Positions 1 through 5,410 of a stretch of 5,675 bases of DNA are shown here, piece by piece. This stretch comes from Planctomycetota bacterium (GTDB lineage: Bacteria; Planctomycetota; UBA1135; UBA2386). The notes under the pieces are model-generated. The model did no database searches, had not been told where the DNA came from, and was given only the letters and a program-made list of their open reading frames with translations. A program made the position numbers and the translations under genes. The DNA lies in assembly GCA_016793305.1 (NCBI GenBank), contig JAEUHU010000075.1, positions 1 through 5,675 on the forward strand, given 5' to 3'. Position 1 is the first letter of the stretch, and each line of letters opens with the position of its first letter.

Positions 1-73
1 GCCGGTAGGCTCTTCGCCCCCAACTGACGAGGTCGCCCGCGCCCTTGCGGCAGCGCCTCACGCGAGTGCCGCC

Positions 74-208
74 ATGAAGCTCAAGGTCCGTCGTTCGAAG
101 GTCAAGCGTTTGAAGAAGGTCGGGTTCCGCACCCGCAGCAAGACCGCCGGTGGCCGCAAGGTCATCAAGAGGAAGATCAAGCGCGCGGGCAAGTTCCGCG
201 TCGGCTGA
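74..208 (+). CDS. rpmH: Large-subunit ribosomal protein bL34
   Basis: The 44-codon reading frame encodes a very basic protein of the size of bL34, a small protein of the 50S subunit that binds 23S rRNA. The family core is visible: KR (residues 11-12), GFRTR (17-21), then T at 24 and GRKV (27-30), followed by a Lys/Arg-rich tail. This matches the bL34 pattern GFRxRxxTxxGRxV. The N-terminus (MKLKVRRSKVKR) lacks the RTFQPS segment of the E. coli protein, and the tail ends in KFRVG instead of RLTV, so it is a divergent member. The frame is open upstream to the window edge, but this ATG gives the family length. There is no clear Shine-Dalgarno sequence before it. Another frame ends with TGA at 25-27, possibly the tail of an upstream gene. 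The usual partner rnpA does not follow. The identity is fairly sure. Confidence 0.82.
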   Translation: MKLKVRRSKVKRLKKVGFRTRSKTAGGRKVIKRKIKRAGKFRVG

Positions 209-217
209 TCGCTGACT

Positions 218-234
218 CGAGGCGGTCCTCGTTT
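218..234 (+). terminator. Short hairpin plus TTT after rpmH
   Basis: A perfect 5-bp stem CGAGG/CCTCG (218-222 with 227-231) encloses the loop CGGT and is followed directly by TTT (232-234), starting 9 bases after the rpmH stop. It resembles a short intrinsic terminator. The stem and U-tract are both short, so its efficiency is uncertain. A second hairpin follows at 239-256. Confidence 0.4.
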
Positions 235-238
235 CTGC

Positions 239-256
239 GGCGCATACCTATGCGCC
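239..256. terminator. Second hairpin downstream of rpmH
   Basis: GGCGCAT (239-245) pairs perfectly with ATGCGCC (250-256) around a 4-base loop, and the A-T next to the loop is also complementary, making a near-palindrome. It lies 4 bases after the U-tract of the first hairpin, so the two could act together as a tandem rpmH terminator. No T-run follows it on either strand. It could instead only protect the 3' end of the mRNA. Confidence 0.35.
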
Positions 257-310
257 CTCCGCGCCGGGTGGAGATCGCGTCTCGGGCCACCACTTCGTCT
301 CCACCATCTC

Positions 311-340
311 GTCCTACCTGGTGGGGTCCTACTTGGTGGG
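311..340. repeat. 15-bp tandem repeat, two copies
   Basis: GTCCTACCTGGTGGG (311-325) is followed without a gap by GTCCTACTTGGTGGG (326-340), with one mismatch. A weaker echo, TCTAGGTGGG, follows at 348-357. The array is non-coding and its function is unknown. It could be a replication-slippage product or a protein-binding array. Confidence 0.75.
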
Positions 341-423
341 TCGAGATTCTAGGTGGGTCGATGGCTTCGGCTCCGCCGAGGGCCTCGCTCGACGGTGGAA
401 CCCTGCCTTGGAACCCGGCCTCG

Positions 424-476
424 GTCGATCGATGTGTCCGTCGATCGATGTGTCCTCCGTGACGATCGATGCGCCT
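424..476. repeat. 16-bp tandem repeat, two perfect copies plus a degenerate third
   Basis: GTCGATCGATGTGTCC occurs perfectly at 424-439 and again directly at 440-455. A degraded copy (GACGATCGATGCGCCT) follows at 461-476 after a 5-base spacer. Each unit contains the small palindrome ATCGAT/CGATCG. The array lies in the non-coding region between convergent genes. It has no resemblance to known CRISPR or REP elements that I can name. Confidence 0.75.
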
Positions 477-549
477 CCGTGGCGGGGACGCGGCACGCGA
501 CCGCGGTGCTGCTTGCCGGGCTCAGCTGCTTGCGAGGCTCACTCGGAGC

Positions 550-1311
550 TCACTTGCCCGGCAGCTGTCGCTTCAGGAACGCCATGTCGGCCGCGTACTG
601 GGTCAGCAGCTGGCGGTCCTTCTCGTTGAACTTCTTGGGAAAGCTCGCCGTGACCCGTACGCCGCCTTCGGCGCTGCCCTCGACCCACACGACGGTCGCG
701 GTCACCTGGAACGGCTCCTGACGGATCATCTTGACGTGGAACTTCAGTTGAACTTCGCCGCCCGCGAAGAACAGCTGCTTGGCCTGATCGCCGGAGATGC
801 CGTGCTTCTGGCCGTCCCAGAGGAACTGCACCTTCTCGCCGTCGACGTTGGACATCAGCCCGAGCAGCACCTTCTTGCCGCCGAGCATCTTGGTGCGGAT
901 CTCGTCGGCGAAGCTGATCACGACCTTCTCCTGGTCGACCGCGATGTCGCCGGCGAGTTCCCGCTGGTTCAGATGGCGGATGATGGCCTTGGTCGCCTCC
1001 TTGTCGCTGTCGCAAAGCTGGACCAGCTTGTCGATGCCGACCTTGGTCATCACGTCCCGGACCACGGGCGACGGCTGCGAGATCACCAGCTCGCCGCCTT
1101 CGGCGCGGCACATCTTGTGGGCCTTGATGACGGCGCCGAGTGCGGTCGAGTTGATGAACTTGACCAGCCGCATCTCGAGGATCAGGTGGCTGATGCCGCG
1201 CTGGACCAGCGAGTCGACGTCCTGCATGAACGCCGAGACGTAGAAGGTGTCGAACTCGCCCTTCAGGGTGAGGGTCGCGTAGTCGTCGTGCAGGGACTTG
1301 TCGATTTTCAT
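550..1311 (-). CDS. STAS-domain protein with PilZ-like C-terminal domain
   Basis: This 253-residue protein looks cytoplasmic, with no signal peptide or membrane segment. Residues 1-115 form a STAS (SpoIIAA-like anti-sigma-factor antagonist) domain: the central strand LILEM (43-47) is followed by KFINSTALGAV (51-61). The last motif aligns with DSSGLG of SpoIIAA, so Ser55 would be the phospho-acceptor and Asn54 replaces the usual Asp. Residues about 130-253 resemble a PilZ beta-barrel: VQLKFHVKMI (187-196), a VTATVVWVEG strand (203-212), GVRVTASF (217-224), then a C-terminal helix ending LKRQLPGK. The c-di-GMP-binding motifs (RxxxR and D/NxSxxG) are not evident, so the domain may not bind c-di-GMP. 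Met1 was chosen because the STAS fold starts there. The frame is open to 1515, but that extension is low-complexity and would overlap the neighbour. It is divergent from a PP2C phosphatase, its likely partner. STAS is strongly supported, the PilZ-like assignment moderately. Confidence 0.85.
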   Translation of the reverse strand: MKIDKSLHDDYATLTLKGEFDTFYVSAFMQDVDSLVQRGISHLILEMRLVKFINSTALGAVIKAHKMCRAEGGELVISQPSPVVRDVMTKVGIDKLVQLCDSDKEATKAIIRHLNQRELAGDIAVDQEKVVISFADEIRTKMLGGKKVLLGLMSNVDGEKVQFLWDGQKHGISGDQAKQLFFAGGEVQLKFHVKMIRQEPFQVTATVVWVEGSAEGGVRVTASFPKKFNEKDRQLLTQYAADMAFLKRQLPGK

Positions 1312-1358
1312 GGGGAGTGCGCGGCGCTCGGTCTTCGCTCGAGTTGGAGAGGCGCCGG

Positions 1359-1387
1359 ATTCTGGCCTCGGTCCAGTCCGAGTGCAA
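1359..1387 (-). promoter_or_regulatory. Candidate promoter for the STAS-PilZ-like gene
   Basis: Read on the minus strand, TTGCAC (1387-1382) and CAGAAT (1364-1359) are separated by 17 bases. They match the sigma-70 consensus at 3/6 and 4/6 positions. A start near 1352 would leave a leader of about 40 bases. The match is weak and could be chance in this GC-rich DNA. Confidence 0.22.
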
Positions 1388-1417
1388 CGTGTAGCCGCCC
1401 TACATCGGTTTCCTCGC

Positions 1418-1446
1418 TCGACACTCGCCGATTCGGCTCCTACAGT
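1418..1446 (+). promoter_or_regulatory. Candidate sigma-70-type promoter for the PP2C gene
   Basis: TCGACA (1418-1423, 5/6 to TTGACA) and TACAGT (1441-1446, 4/6 to TATAAT) are separated by exactly 17 bases. The predicted transcription start, about 7 bases downstream, would be near 1453, only about 5 bases before the ATG at 1458. The mRNA would then be almost leaderless, in keeping with the absence of a Shine-Dalgarno sequence. This is the best promoter match in the window, found by consensus only. Confidence 0.4.
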
Positions 1447-1457
1447 CCGGCCGCGGC

Positions 1458-2834
1458 ATGAAATGGCCTTGGTCCAAGAAGAGTGGTGACGATGCCTCGG
1501 CAGGCAAGCCAGCACCCGCGGGGCGGCGGCCGGAGCCCCTTGGGGGAGCTCCCCGGAGCGATCGCGAGACCTCGACGATCCTGACCGGCGATGCCACCCA
1601 GGACTCGCGGTCGTTGCAGATCCTGCTGGACACGATCGCGGCGGTCACGGCCAACATCGACCTCGACACGGTGCTGCGCGACATCGTCGACCGTTCCCTG
1701 CAGGTGACCAGCGCCGAGCGCGCGATCCTGCTGCTGGGTGAGCAGTCCGAGGACCTGGTGGTCCGCATGGCGATGGACCGCGAGGGCCGGGCCCTGGAGG
1801 GCGAGCTGCAGTGGAGTCGCAGCCTCGTGCGACGCTGCCTCGAAGAGGGCGTCGCCGTGCGTTCGGTCGTCCAGTCGGACCAGGAAGCACTCGAACTAGG
1901 CCAGTCGGTCTACGACCTGAAGCTGCGTGCGGTGATGTGCGCACCGATGCGTGCCCGCAACCGCACCGTCGGCGTCATCTACGTGGACTCGCGCGCCGTG
2001 CGCCGCGAGTTCAGCTCGCGCGACCTCGCCTTGTTCGGGGCGATCTCGGCGCAGCTGGCGATCTCCGTCGAGAACGCGCGACTGCACGCCGACTCGCTCG
2101 AGAAGGTGCGCCTGCAGAAGGACGTCGAGATCGCGCGGCGCATCCAGCAGCACCTGTTGCCGCCGGTCCCTAAGGGGCTCGGTGGGCTGCAACTCGGCAT
2201 GCGCTATGTCGCCGCCGAGCAGGCGTCGGGCGACACCTACGACCTGCTGCCGCTCTCCGGCGGCCGCCTGGCGGTCGTGATCGGCGACGTCACGGGCCAC
2301 GGCGTCGGAGCCGCGCTGTTGACACACGCCGTGCAAGCGGCCTTGCGCAGCTACCTCGAACTCATCGACGACGCCGCGACGGTCGTGACCCGCATCAACC
2401 AGCGGCTGGTCGCCGGCGTCGAGACCGGCAACTTCATGTCGTTGCTGCTCGCGATCGTCGATCCGCGCGCCCGCACGCTCGAGTACGTGAACGCCGGTCA
2501 CCCCGGCTTGCTGCTGTGCCGGGAATCGGGTGTGACCGTCCTCGAGAAGACCGGCATGGTGCTCGGCGTGGTCGGCGAGCAGGTCTATCGCGCGAGCCCG
2601 AAGATCGAGCTGGCGCCTGGCGACCTGCTGTTCTTCCACACGGACGGAGTCGACGAGGCGATGTCGCCGCGGCGCGAGATGTTCGGGGTCGAACGGCTCC
2701 AGGCCGTGCTGGCGCGCGCCCGTTCTCTGCAGGCAGAAGAAGTCGTCGGCGCCGTCGAAGAAGCGCTGTGGCAGCACGTCGGCAACGGTGCCGTCGAAGA
2801 CGACTTCACGATGATCGCGTTGCAGGTGACGTGA
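1458..2834 (+). CDS. GAF-domain SpoIIE/RsbU-type PP2C serine/threonine phosphatase
   Basis: This 458-residue cytoplasmic protein would dephosphorylate Ser/Thr residues, typically on a STAS partner, in response to a signal. Residues 1-48 are polar and low-complexity, starting MKWPWSKK. A GAF sensor domain covers about 50-205 (LLDTIAAVTANIDLDTVL, AERAILLL, MCAPMRARNRTVGVIYVDS). A helical linker at 205-237 ends in the family signature ARRIQQHLLPPVP. The PP2C domain covers about 245-457 and keeps the metal-binding and catalytic elements: SGDTYD (257-262), GDVTGHG (276-282), NAGHP (345-349), TDGVDE (395-400) and EDDFT (447-451). All key aspartates are present, so it should be active. Thr260 stands where many relatives have an aromatic residue. 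The length is normal for GAF-PP2C proteins. No Shine-Dalgarno sequence precedes the start. The divergent STAS gene is the likely substrate. The signal sensed by the GAF domain is unknown. Confidence 0.95.
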   Translation: MKWPWSKKSGDDASAGKPAPAGRRPEPLGGAPRSDRETSTILTGDATQDSRSLQILLDTIAAVTANIDLDTVLRDIVDRSLQVTSAERAILLLGEQSEDLVVRMAMDREGRALEGELQWSRSLVRRCLEEGVAVRSVVQSDQEALELGQSVYDLKLRAVMCAPMRARNRTVGVIYVDSRAVRREFSSRDLALFGAISAQLAISVENARLHADSLEKVRLQKDVEIARRIQQHLLPPVPKGLGGLQLGMRYVAAEQASGDTYDLLPLSGGRLAVVIGDVTGHGVGAALLTHAVQAALRSYLELIDDAATVVTRINQRLVAGVETGNFMSLLLAIVDPRARTLEYVNAGHPGLLLCRESGVTVLEKTGMVLGVVGEQVYRASPKIELAPGDLLFFHTDGVDEAMSPRREMFGVERLQAVLARARSLQAEEVVGAVEEALWQHVGNGAVEDDFTMIALQVT

Positions 2835-2882
2835 TCCGCGAGGTCGCTGCGCCACGCCAACGCCGCACGCTTCCGTCGCATC

Positions 2883-3830
2883 ATGCCGCAACGCTCCTCA
2901 TCGTTCGTAGTCCCGGTGGCCGCTGTGGGCGCCCTGTTGGTGCTGGGGGGTGGCTGGGCTGCGTTCGCGCACTTCCGCGGCCAGGCGGCCCTTCGGGAGG
3001 AGCGCCAGGCGGCCTTGCTGGCGATCGACGCCGCGGTCGCCGTGCGGCCGCCCGACCTCGACCAGCTCGGCCGCTGCATGGCTGCGCTGCGCAAGCTGCC
3101 GGACGTCGACACCGACCGCGAACTGCGCCTCGCCGCGGCGCGTATCGAGTTGGCCCGCGATCGAGCCGAGATCGCCGAGGATCTGTGCGGGTCGCTCGCG
3201 GCCGAGCCGGCTGCTTCGGTCGCCGAGCAGCGCCTGGCGGCGCGCATCCTGTTGCGTCGCCACGAAGCGGACCTGGGCGACGCTGCGGCCGGCGCCCTGC
3301 GCGCGGCCCGACAGTACAGCGAACGAGCCTACGCCGCGGACCGACTGCCCGGCGACCTGTTCCGCGTCTGGCTCGCGGCGATGCGCGCCGAGCAGTTCGA
3401 GGACGGCAAGCGCTTCGCCGAACAGCTGCAGCAACAGCACTCGGACAGCGCCGAGTGGCGGTTCGCGGACGTCGCCCGAGGTGGGCCTCGCGCGGCTGGC
3501 GTGGCCGGGGTCGAAGCGTGTCGAGGCGGGCTCGACGACCTGCCGGGCGAGTACGGGGCGATGCTCGCCAATGCCCAGCTCGAGGCCGGCCAGCTGCCAC
3601 AGGCGGTGGCGTCTGCCGACCTGGCACTCGCGCGGGCGCCTGGCCTCGTCGTGGTGCGACGCATCGCCGCGGTCGCCTACCACACCTGCGTGCTGGGCTC
3701 GCCGGCCGACGGTGCCGACCGCGCCGACTGGGTGCGGCGCCGGGACGCGCAGATCGACTGGCTCGAACGACAGACGCAGGTCGACGACTCGCAGCGGGCG
3801 AAGCTGCGCGAGATGCGCGCGGTTCGTTAG
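2883..3830 (+). CDS. Hypothetical membrane-anchored helical (TPR-like) protein
   Basis: I do not recognise this 315-residue protein. After a short polar start, residues 9-29 are hydrophobic (VVPVAAVGALLVLGGGWAAFA) and form a signal-anchor or, if cut after AFA, a signal peptide. The rest, probably outside the inner membrane, is almost entirely Ala/Arg/Leu-rich helix. The stretch AMLANAQLEAGQLPQAVASADLALARAP (226-253) fits a tetratricopeptide repeat, and residues 140-185 look like a weaker helical pair. Four cysteines (65, 102, 213, 269) are scattered with no metal-binding pattern. The gene starts 48 bases after the phosphatase stop with no visible terminator, so the two are probably one transcript and a role in the same signalling process is possible. 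The start follows CATC with no Shine-Dalgarno sequence. It could be a scaffold or solute-interaction protein. Coding status is supported by the signal-anchor and the fit between two neighbours. Confidence 0.8.
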   Translation: MPQRSSSFVVPVAAVGALLVLGGGWAAFAHFRGQAALREERQAALLAIDAAVAVRPPDLDQLGRCMAALRKLPDVDTDRELRLAAARIELARDRAEIAEDLCGSLAAEPAASVAEQRLAARILLRRHEADLGDAAAGALRAARQYSERAYAADRLPGDLFRVWLAAMRAEQFEDGKRFAEQLQQQHSDSAEWRFADVARGGPRAAGVAGVEACRGGLDDLPGEYGAMLANAQLEAGQLPQAVASADLALARAPGLVVVRRIAAVAYHTCVLGSPADGADRADWVRRRDAQIDWLERQTQVDDSQRAKLREMRAVR

Positions 3831-3861
3831 TCCAGCCGCACTCAGCGGCGGGGAGCGAACC
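3821..3861. terminator. Nested hairpin spanning two convergent stop codons
   Basis: An inner stem GCCGC/GCGGC (3835-3839 with 3845-3849) has the loop ACTCA. An outer pair GGTTCG/CGAACC (3821-3826 with 3856-3861) surrounds it. The TAG stop of the plus-strand gene lies within the structure and the minus-strand stop (3842-3844) lies inside the inner loop. The two genes are only 11 bases apart, so this could serve as a shared bidirectional 3' end. There is no T-tract on either side, so it is not a classical intrinsic terminator. Confidence 0.33.
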
Positions 3862-4660
3862 CGCCGGACACCACGACCGCCAGCAGTGCCACGAAGGCGA
3901 ACAACGGCGCGATCGCGCGTTTGGGTATGCCGAGGTTGTGCACCACGTGGGTGAGGTGTCGGCGGTCGCCGACCCAGGGCAGCAGGCCGAGCCAGAGCCG
4001 CGCCACGACCACCTGCACGAAGTCGACCCACTGCACCAGCACGGCGGCGAGCTGCGGCCAGCCGGCGGTGGCGCTGTGCGCACCGACCAGGATCCCGAGG
4101 CAGTAGGCGCCGCCGTCGCCGAGGAACAGTCGGGGTCGCGGCCAGTTCCACGGCACGAACGCCAGCGCCACGAATGCCGGCGCGTCGGCGCCGAGTGCGA
4201 ACAGGCTGACCGCCGACAGCAGCGCCGCGACGCCGTCCATGTTGTCGAGGAAGTTGGTCGCGTTCGTCAGCACGAACACCCAGACGAGCGCGCCGAGGAA
4301 GGGCACTGGTTCGCGCCACGGGTCGACGAACGACGTCGTCGCCAGGGCGGCGGCGACCACGAGGCCGATCGCCTTCGTACGCCAGTCGAGGTCGTGGCCG
4401 CGTTCCTTGCCGCGGTCGTCGACGTAGCCGAGCGCCGTCGCGAGCAGCACGGCCACCAGCAACCCGGTCGGGCCCGGCCAGAGCCACGGCAGCAGGACTG
4501 GCGCCAGTAGCACCCCGGCGAGCGGGATCGGACGACCGTGCTGCTTGCGGCCGGGTCGCGGCGGGTCGTCCGGCAGCCAACCTCGGACTCGCCGGTTCAC
4601 GAAGTCGCCGACGGCCAGCGCGGCCGTCGCGGCGAGGGCGGCGAACGCGTCGGCGATCAT
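3842..4660 (-). CDS. Compact WecA/TagO/MraY-family polyprenyl-phosphate sugar-1-phosphate transferase
   Basis: This 272-residue integral membrane protein is in the glycosyltransferase-4 family. These enzymes transfer a sugar-1-phosphate, often GlcNAc or MurNAc-pentapeptide, from a UDP-sugar to undecaprenyl phosphate on the cytoplasmic face, the first step of surface-polymer or peptidoglycan assembly. The motifs come in family order: RKQHGRPIPLAG (38-49), the Mg-binding pair YVDDR (79-83), NATNFLDNMDG (133-143; usual NxxNxxDGxDG), FLGDGGAYCLG (179-189) and GDRRHLTH (231-238), where relatives have HxHH. Hydrophobic segments lie near 2-20, 46-60, 64-80, 98-112, 119-135, 143-170, 184-215 and 250-266. 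It is shorter than the usual 320-370 residues, so one or two membrane segments are probably missing. The shortened second and fifth motifs could reflect a distinct substrate. Its ATG overlaps the nadD stop as ATGA, so it is probably translationally coupled. The sugar cannot be told from sequence. Confidence 0.88.
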   Translation of the reverse strand: MIADAFAALAATAALAVGDFVNRRVRGWLPDDPPRPGRKQHGRPIPLAGVLLAPVLLPWLWPGPTGLLVAVLLATALGYVDDRGKERGHDLDWRTKAIGLVVAAALATTSFVDPWREPVPFLGALVWVFVLTNATNFLDNMDGVAALLSAVSLFALGADAPAFVALAFVPWNWPRPRLFLGDGGAYCLGILVGAHSATAGWPQLAAVLVQWVDFVQVVVARLWLGLLPWVGDRRHLTHVVHNLGIPKRAIAPLFAFVALLAVVVSGGFAPRR

Positions 4661-5304
4661 CGGTAGAGGTGGTGGGCCCGGATGTACGCGCGCACCTCGG
4701 GGTGGAGTTCGGCGAGGTCCTGCTGCCCGGCCCGCCAGCGCCGGCGCAGCTCGCTCGCGGCGATCGCATCGGCGGGCAATTCGAGCACGTGGTCGCGCAG
4801 GCGCTTCCGCAGTTCGGCCGGCAGCGGCAGGGCGGCGAACGCGGCGTCGTCGAGCGGGTGGCCGAGCCGCGGGTAGGTGACGACCTCGCACAGCGTGAGC
4901 AGGCGTTCGGGCTCCCGCCAGGTAGGCAGCAGCGGCAGGTTGTCGCTGCCGATCAGGAAGTAGAGGCGGCGGCCTGGGTGCTCGCGGCGCAGGGACGCGA
5001 GCGTGTCGACGGTGAACGACGGCCCGGTGCGGCGCAGTTCCCGGTCGTCCACGGTGACCTCCGGCAGGTCGGCGAAGGCCAGCCGGCACATCGCCAGACG
5101 GTCCTCTGCGGGCGCCATGTCGCTGTTCCGCTTGTGCGGGTGGTCGCCGGCGGGGATCACCAGCACCCGGTCGACCGGCAGCCCGGCCAGGGCCGCCTCG
5201 GCGAGCCGACGGTGGGTCGCATGCGGTGGGTTGAACGAGCCGCCGAGCACGGCGAGCCCCGGGCGCTCGTGCGGGGCAACGGGAGGGCTCGCGGGGGCTG
5301 CCAT
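4657..5304 (-). CDS. nadD: Nicotinate-nucleotide adenylyltransferase (NadD)
   Basis: This 215-residue cytoplasmic enzyme makes nicotinic acid adenine dinucleotide from NaMN and ATP in NAD biosynthesis. The nucleotidyltransferase signature GGSFNPPHATH (21-31) is the HxGH-type ATP-binding motif with Gly replaced by Thr30. VIPAGDHPHKRN (49-60), the RLAM region (69-72), SFTVDTL (96-102) and LIGSDNLPLLPTW (117-129) fit NadD. The family C-terminal ISSTxxR motif is degenerate here: IAASELR (181-187), keeping the Ile and Arg. The length is normal. Met1 at 5304 was chosen because the Rossmann strand begins at about residue 16 and the upstream frame (to 5394) is low-complexity and would run into a divergent promoter region. 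The preceding residues 1-14 are Ala/Pro-rich and probably disordered. Its stop overlaps the transferase start by four bases. It heads a minus-strand transcript and is divergent from the lipoprotein gene. The family is certain, and activity is probable despite the altered motif. Confidence 0.93.
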   Translation of the reverse strand: MAAPASPPVAPHERPGLAVLGGSFNPPHATHRRLAEAALAGLPVDRVLVIPAGDHPHKRNSDMAPAEDRLAMCRLAFADLPEVTVDDRELRRTGPSFTVDTLASLRREHPGRRLYFLIGSDNLPLLPTWREPERLLTLCEVVTYPRLGHPLDDAAFAALPLPAELRKRLRDHVLELPADAIAASELRRRWRAGQQDLAELHPEVRAYIRAHHLYR

Positions 5305-5312
5305 GGCCGGGC

Positions 5313-5341
5313 AGACTAGAGCCGGCGTTCCTGCGAGCCAA
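5313..5341 (-). promoter_or_regulatory. Candidate promoter for nadD
   Basis: On the minus strand, TTGGCT (5341-5336; 4/6 to TTGACA) and TAGTCT (5318-5313; 3/6 to TATAAT) are separated by 17 bases. Transcription would start near 5306, only a base or two before the nadD ATG, giving a leaderless message. The match is weak, and it is supported mainly by the absence of a Shine-Dalgarno sequence. Confidence 0.22.
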
Positions 5342-5376
5342 CGGCGGCCAACACGGTGGGTTGGGTGAAAAGTCGG

Positions 5377-5405
5377 TTGCAGGGTCCGGACCACCTCGCT
5401 AGCGT
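5377..5405 (+). promoter_or_regulatory. Weak candidate promoter with palindrome in its spacer, for the lipoprotein gene
   Basis: TTGCAG (5377-5382) and TAGCGT (5400-5405) are 17 bases apart, each matching the consensus at 3/6. The spacer begins with the perfect 10-base palindrome GGTCCGGACC (5383-5392). If this is a promoter, a regulator bound there would sit between the -35 and -10 boxes. The direct repeat AGTCGGTTG lies at 5371-5379 and again at 5431-5439, exactly 60 bases apart. Confidence 0.18.
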
Positions 5406-5410
5406 TCCCG

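Larger units (their letters stand above)
209..549. other. Non-coding convergent intergenic region with short repeats
   Basis: These 341 bases separate the stop of rpmH from the stop of the minus-strand STAS gene. No believable gene is seen. The open frames crossing it are rich in Arg, Pro, Ser and Trp and run into the antisense of the STAS gene. It holds the two hairpins after rpmH, an inverted repeat GGTGGAGA/TCTCCACC (267-274 with 298-305), a 15-base tandem repeat (311-340) and a 16-base tandem repeat (424-455) with a decayed third copy. No structured RNA family was recognised. Confidence 0.6.

Noticed and set aside
311..476. Repeats considered as a CRISPR array
   Set aside because: The units are directly adjacent, of two different sequences, and lack spacers of uniform length.
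250..721. Small plus-strand open frames in the intergenic region, considered as rnpA or a small gene
   Set aside because: The translations have no RnpA features and are Arg/Pro/Ser-rich. They cross the tandem repeats or run into the antisense of the STAS gene.
469..1461. A 330-codon plus-strand open frame antisense to the STAS gene
   Set aside because: The minus strand encodes a clear STAS domain here. The plus frame is His/Asp/Leu/Val-rich, typical of an antisense shadow of a high-GC gene.
1312..1515. N-terminal extension of the STAS protein to a start at 1515
   Set aside because: The extra 68 residues are low-complexity, would overlap the phosphatase start at 1458 and cover the shared promoter region. 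The STAS fold begins at 1311.
2516..4510. A 664-codon open frame on the plus strand across three genes
   Set aside because: It is rich in Arg, Ala and Gly, has no recognisable domain and overlaps the phosphatase, the helical protein and the antisense of the transferase, all better supported. Long chance frames are expected at this GC content.
2898..4769. A 623-codon open frame on the minus strand
   Set aside because: It is antisense to the helical protein and out of frame with the transferase and nadD. It has Arg/Ala/Pro-rich composition and no motifs.
5305..5394. Earlier start for NadD at 5394
   Set aside because: The extra 30 residues show no NadD similarity, and the Rossmann strand begins soon after the start at 5304. 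This part is better read as promoter DNA.
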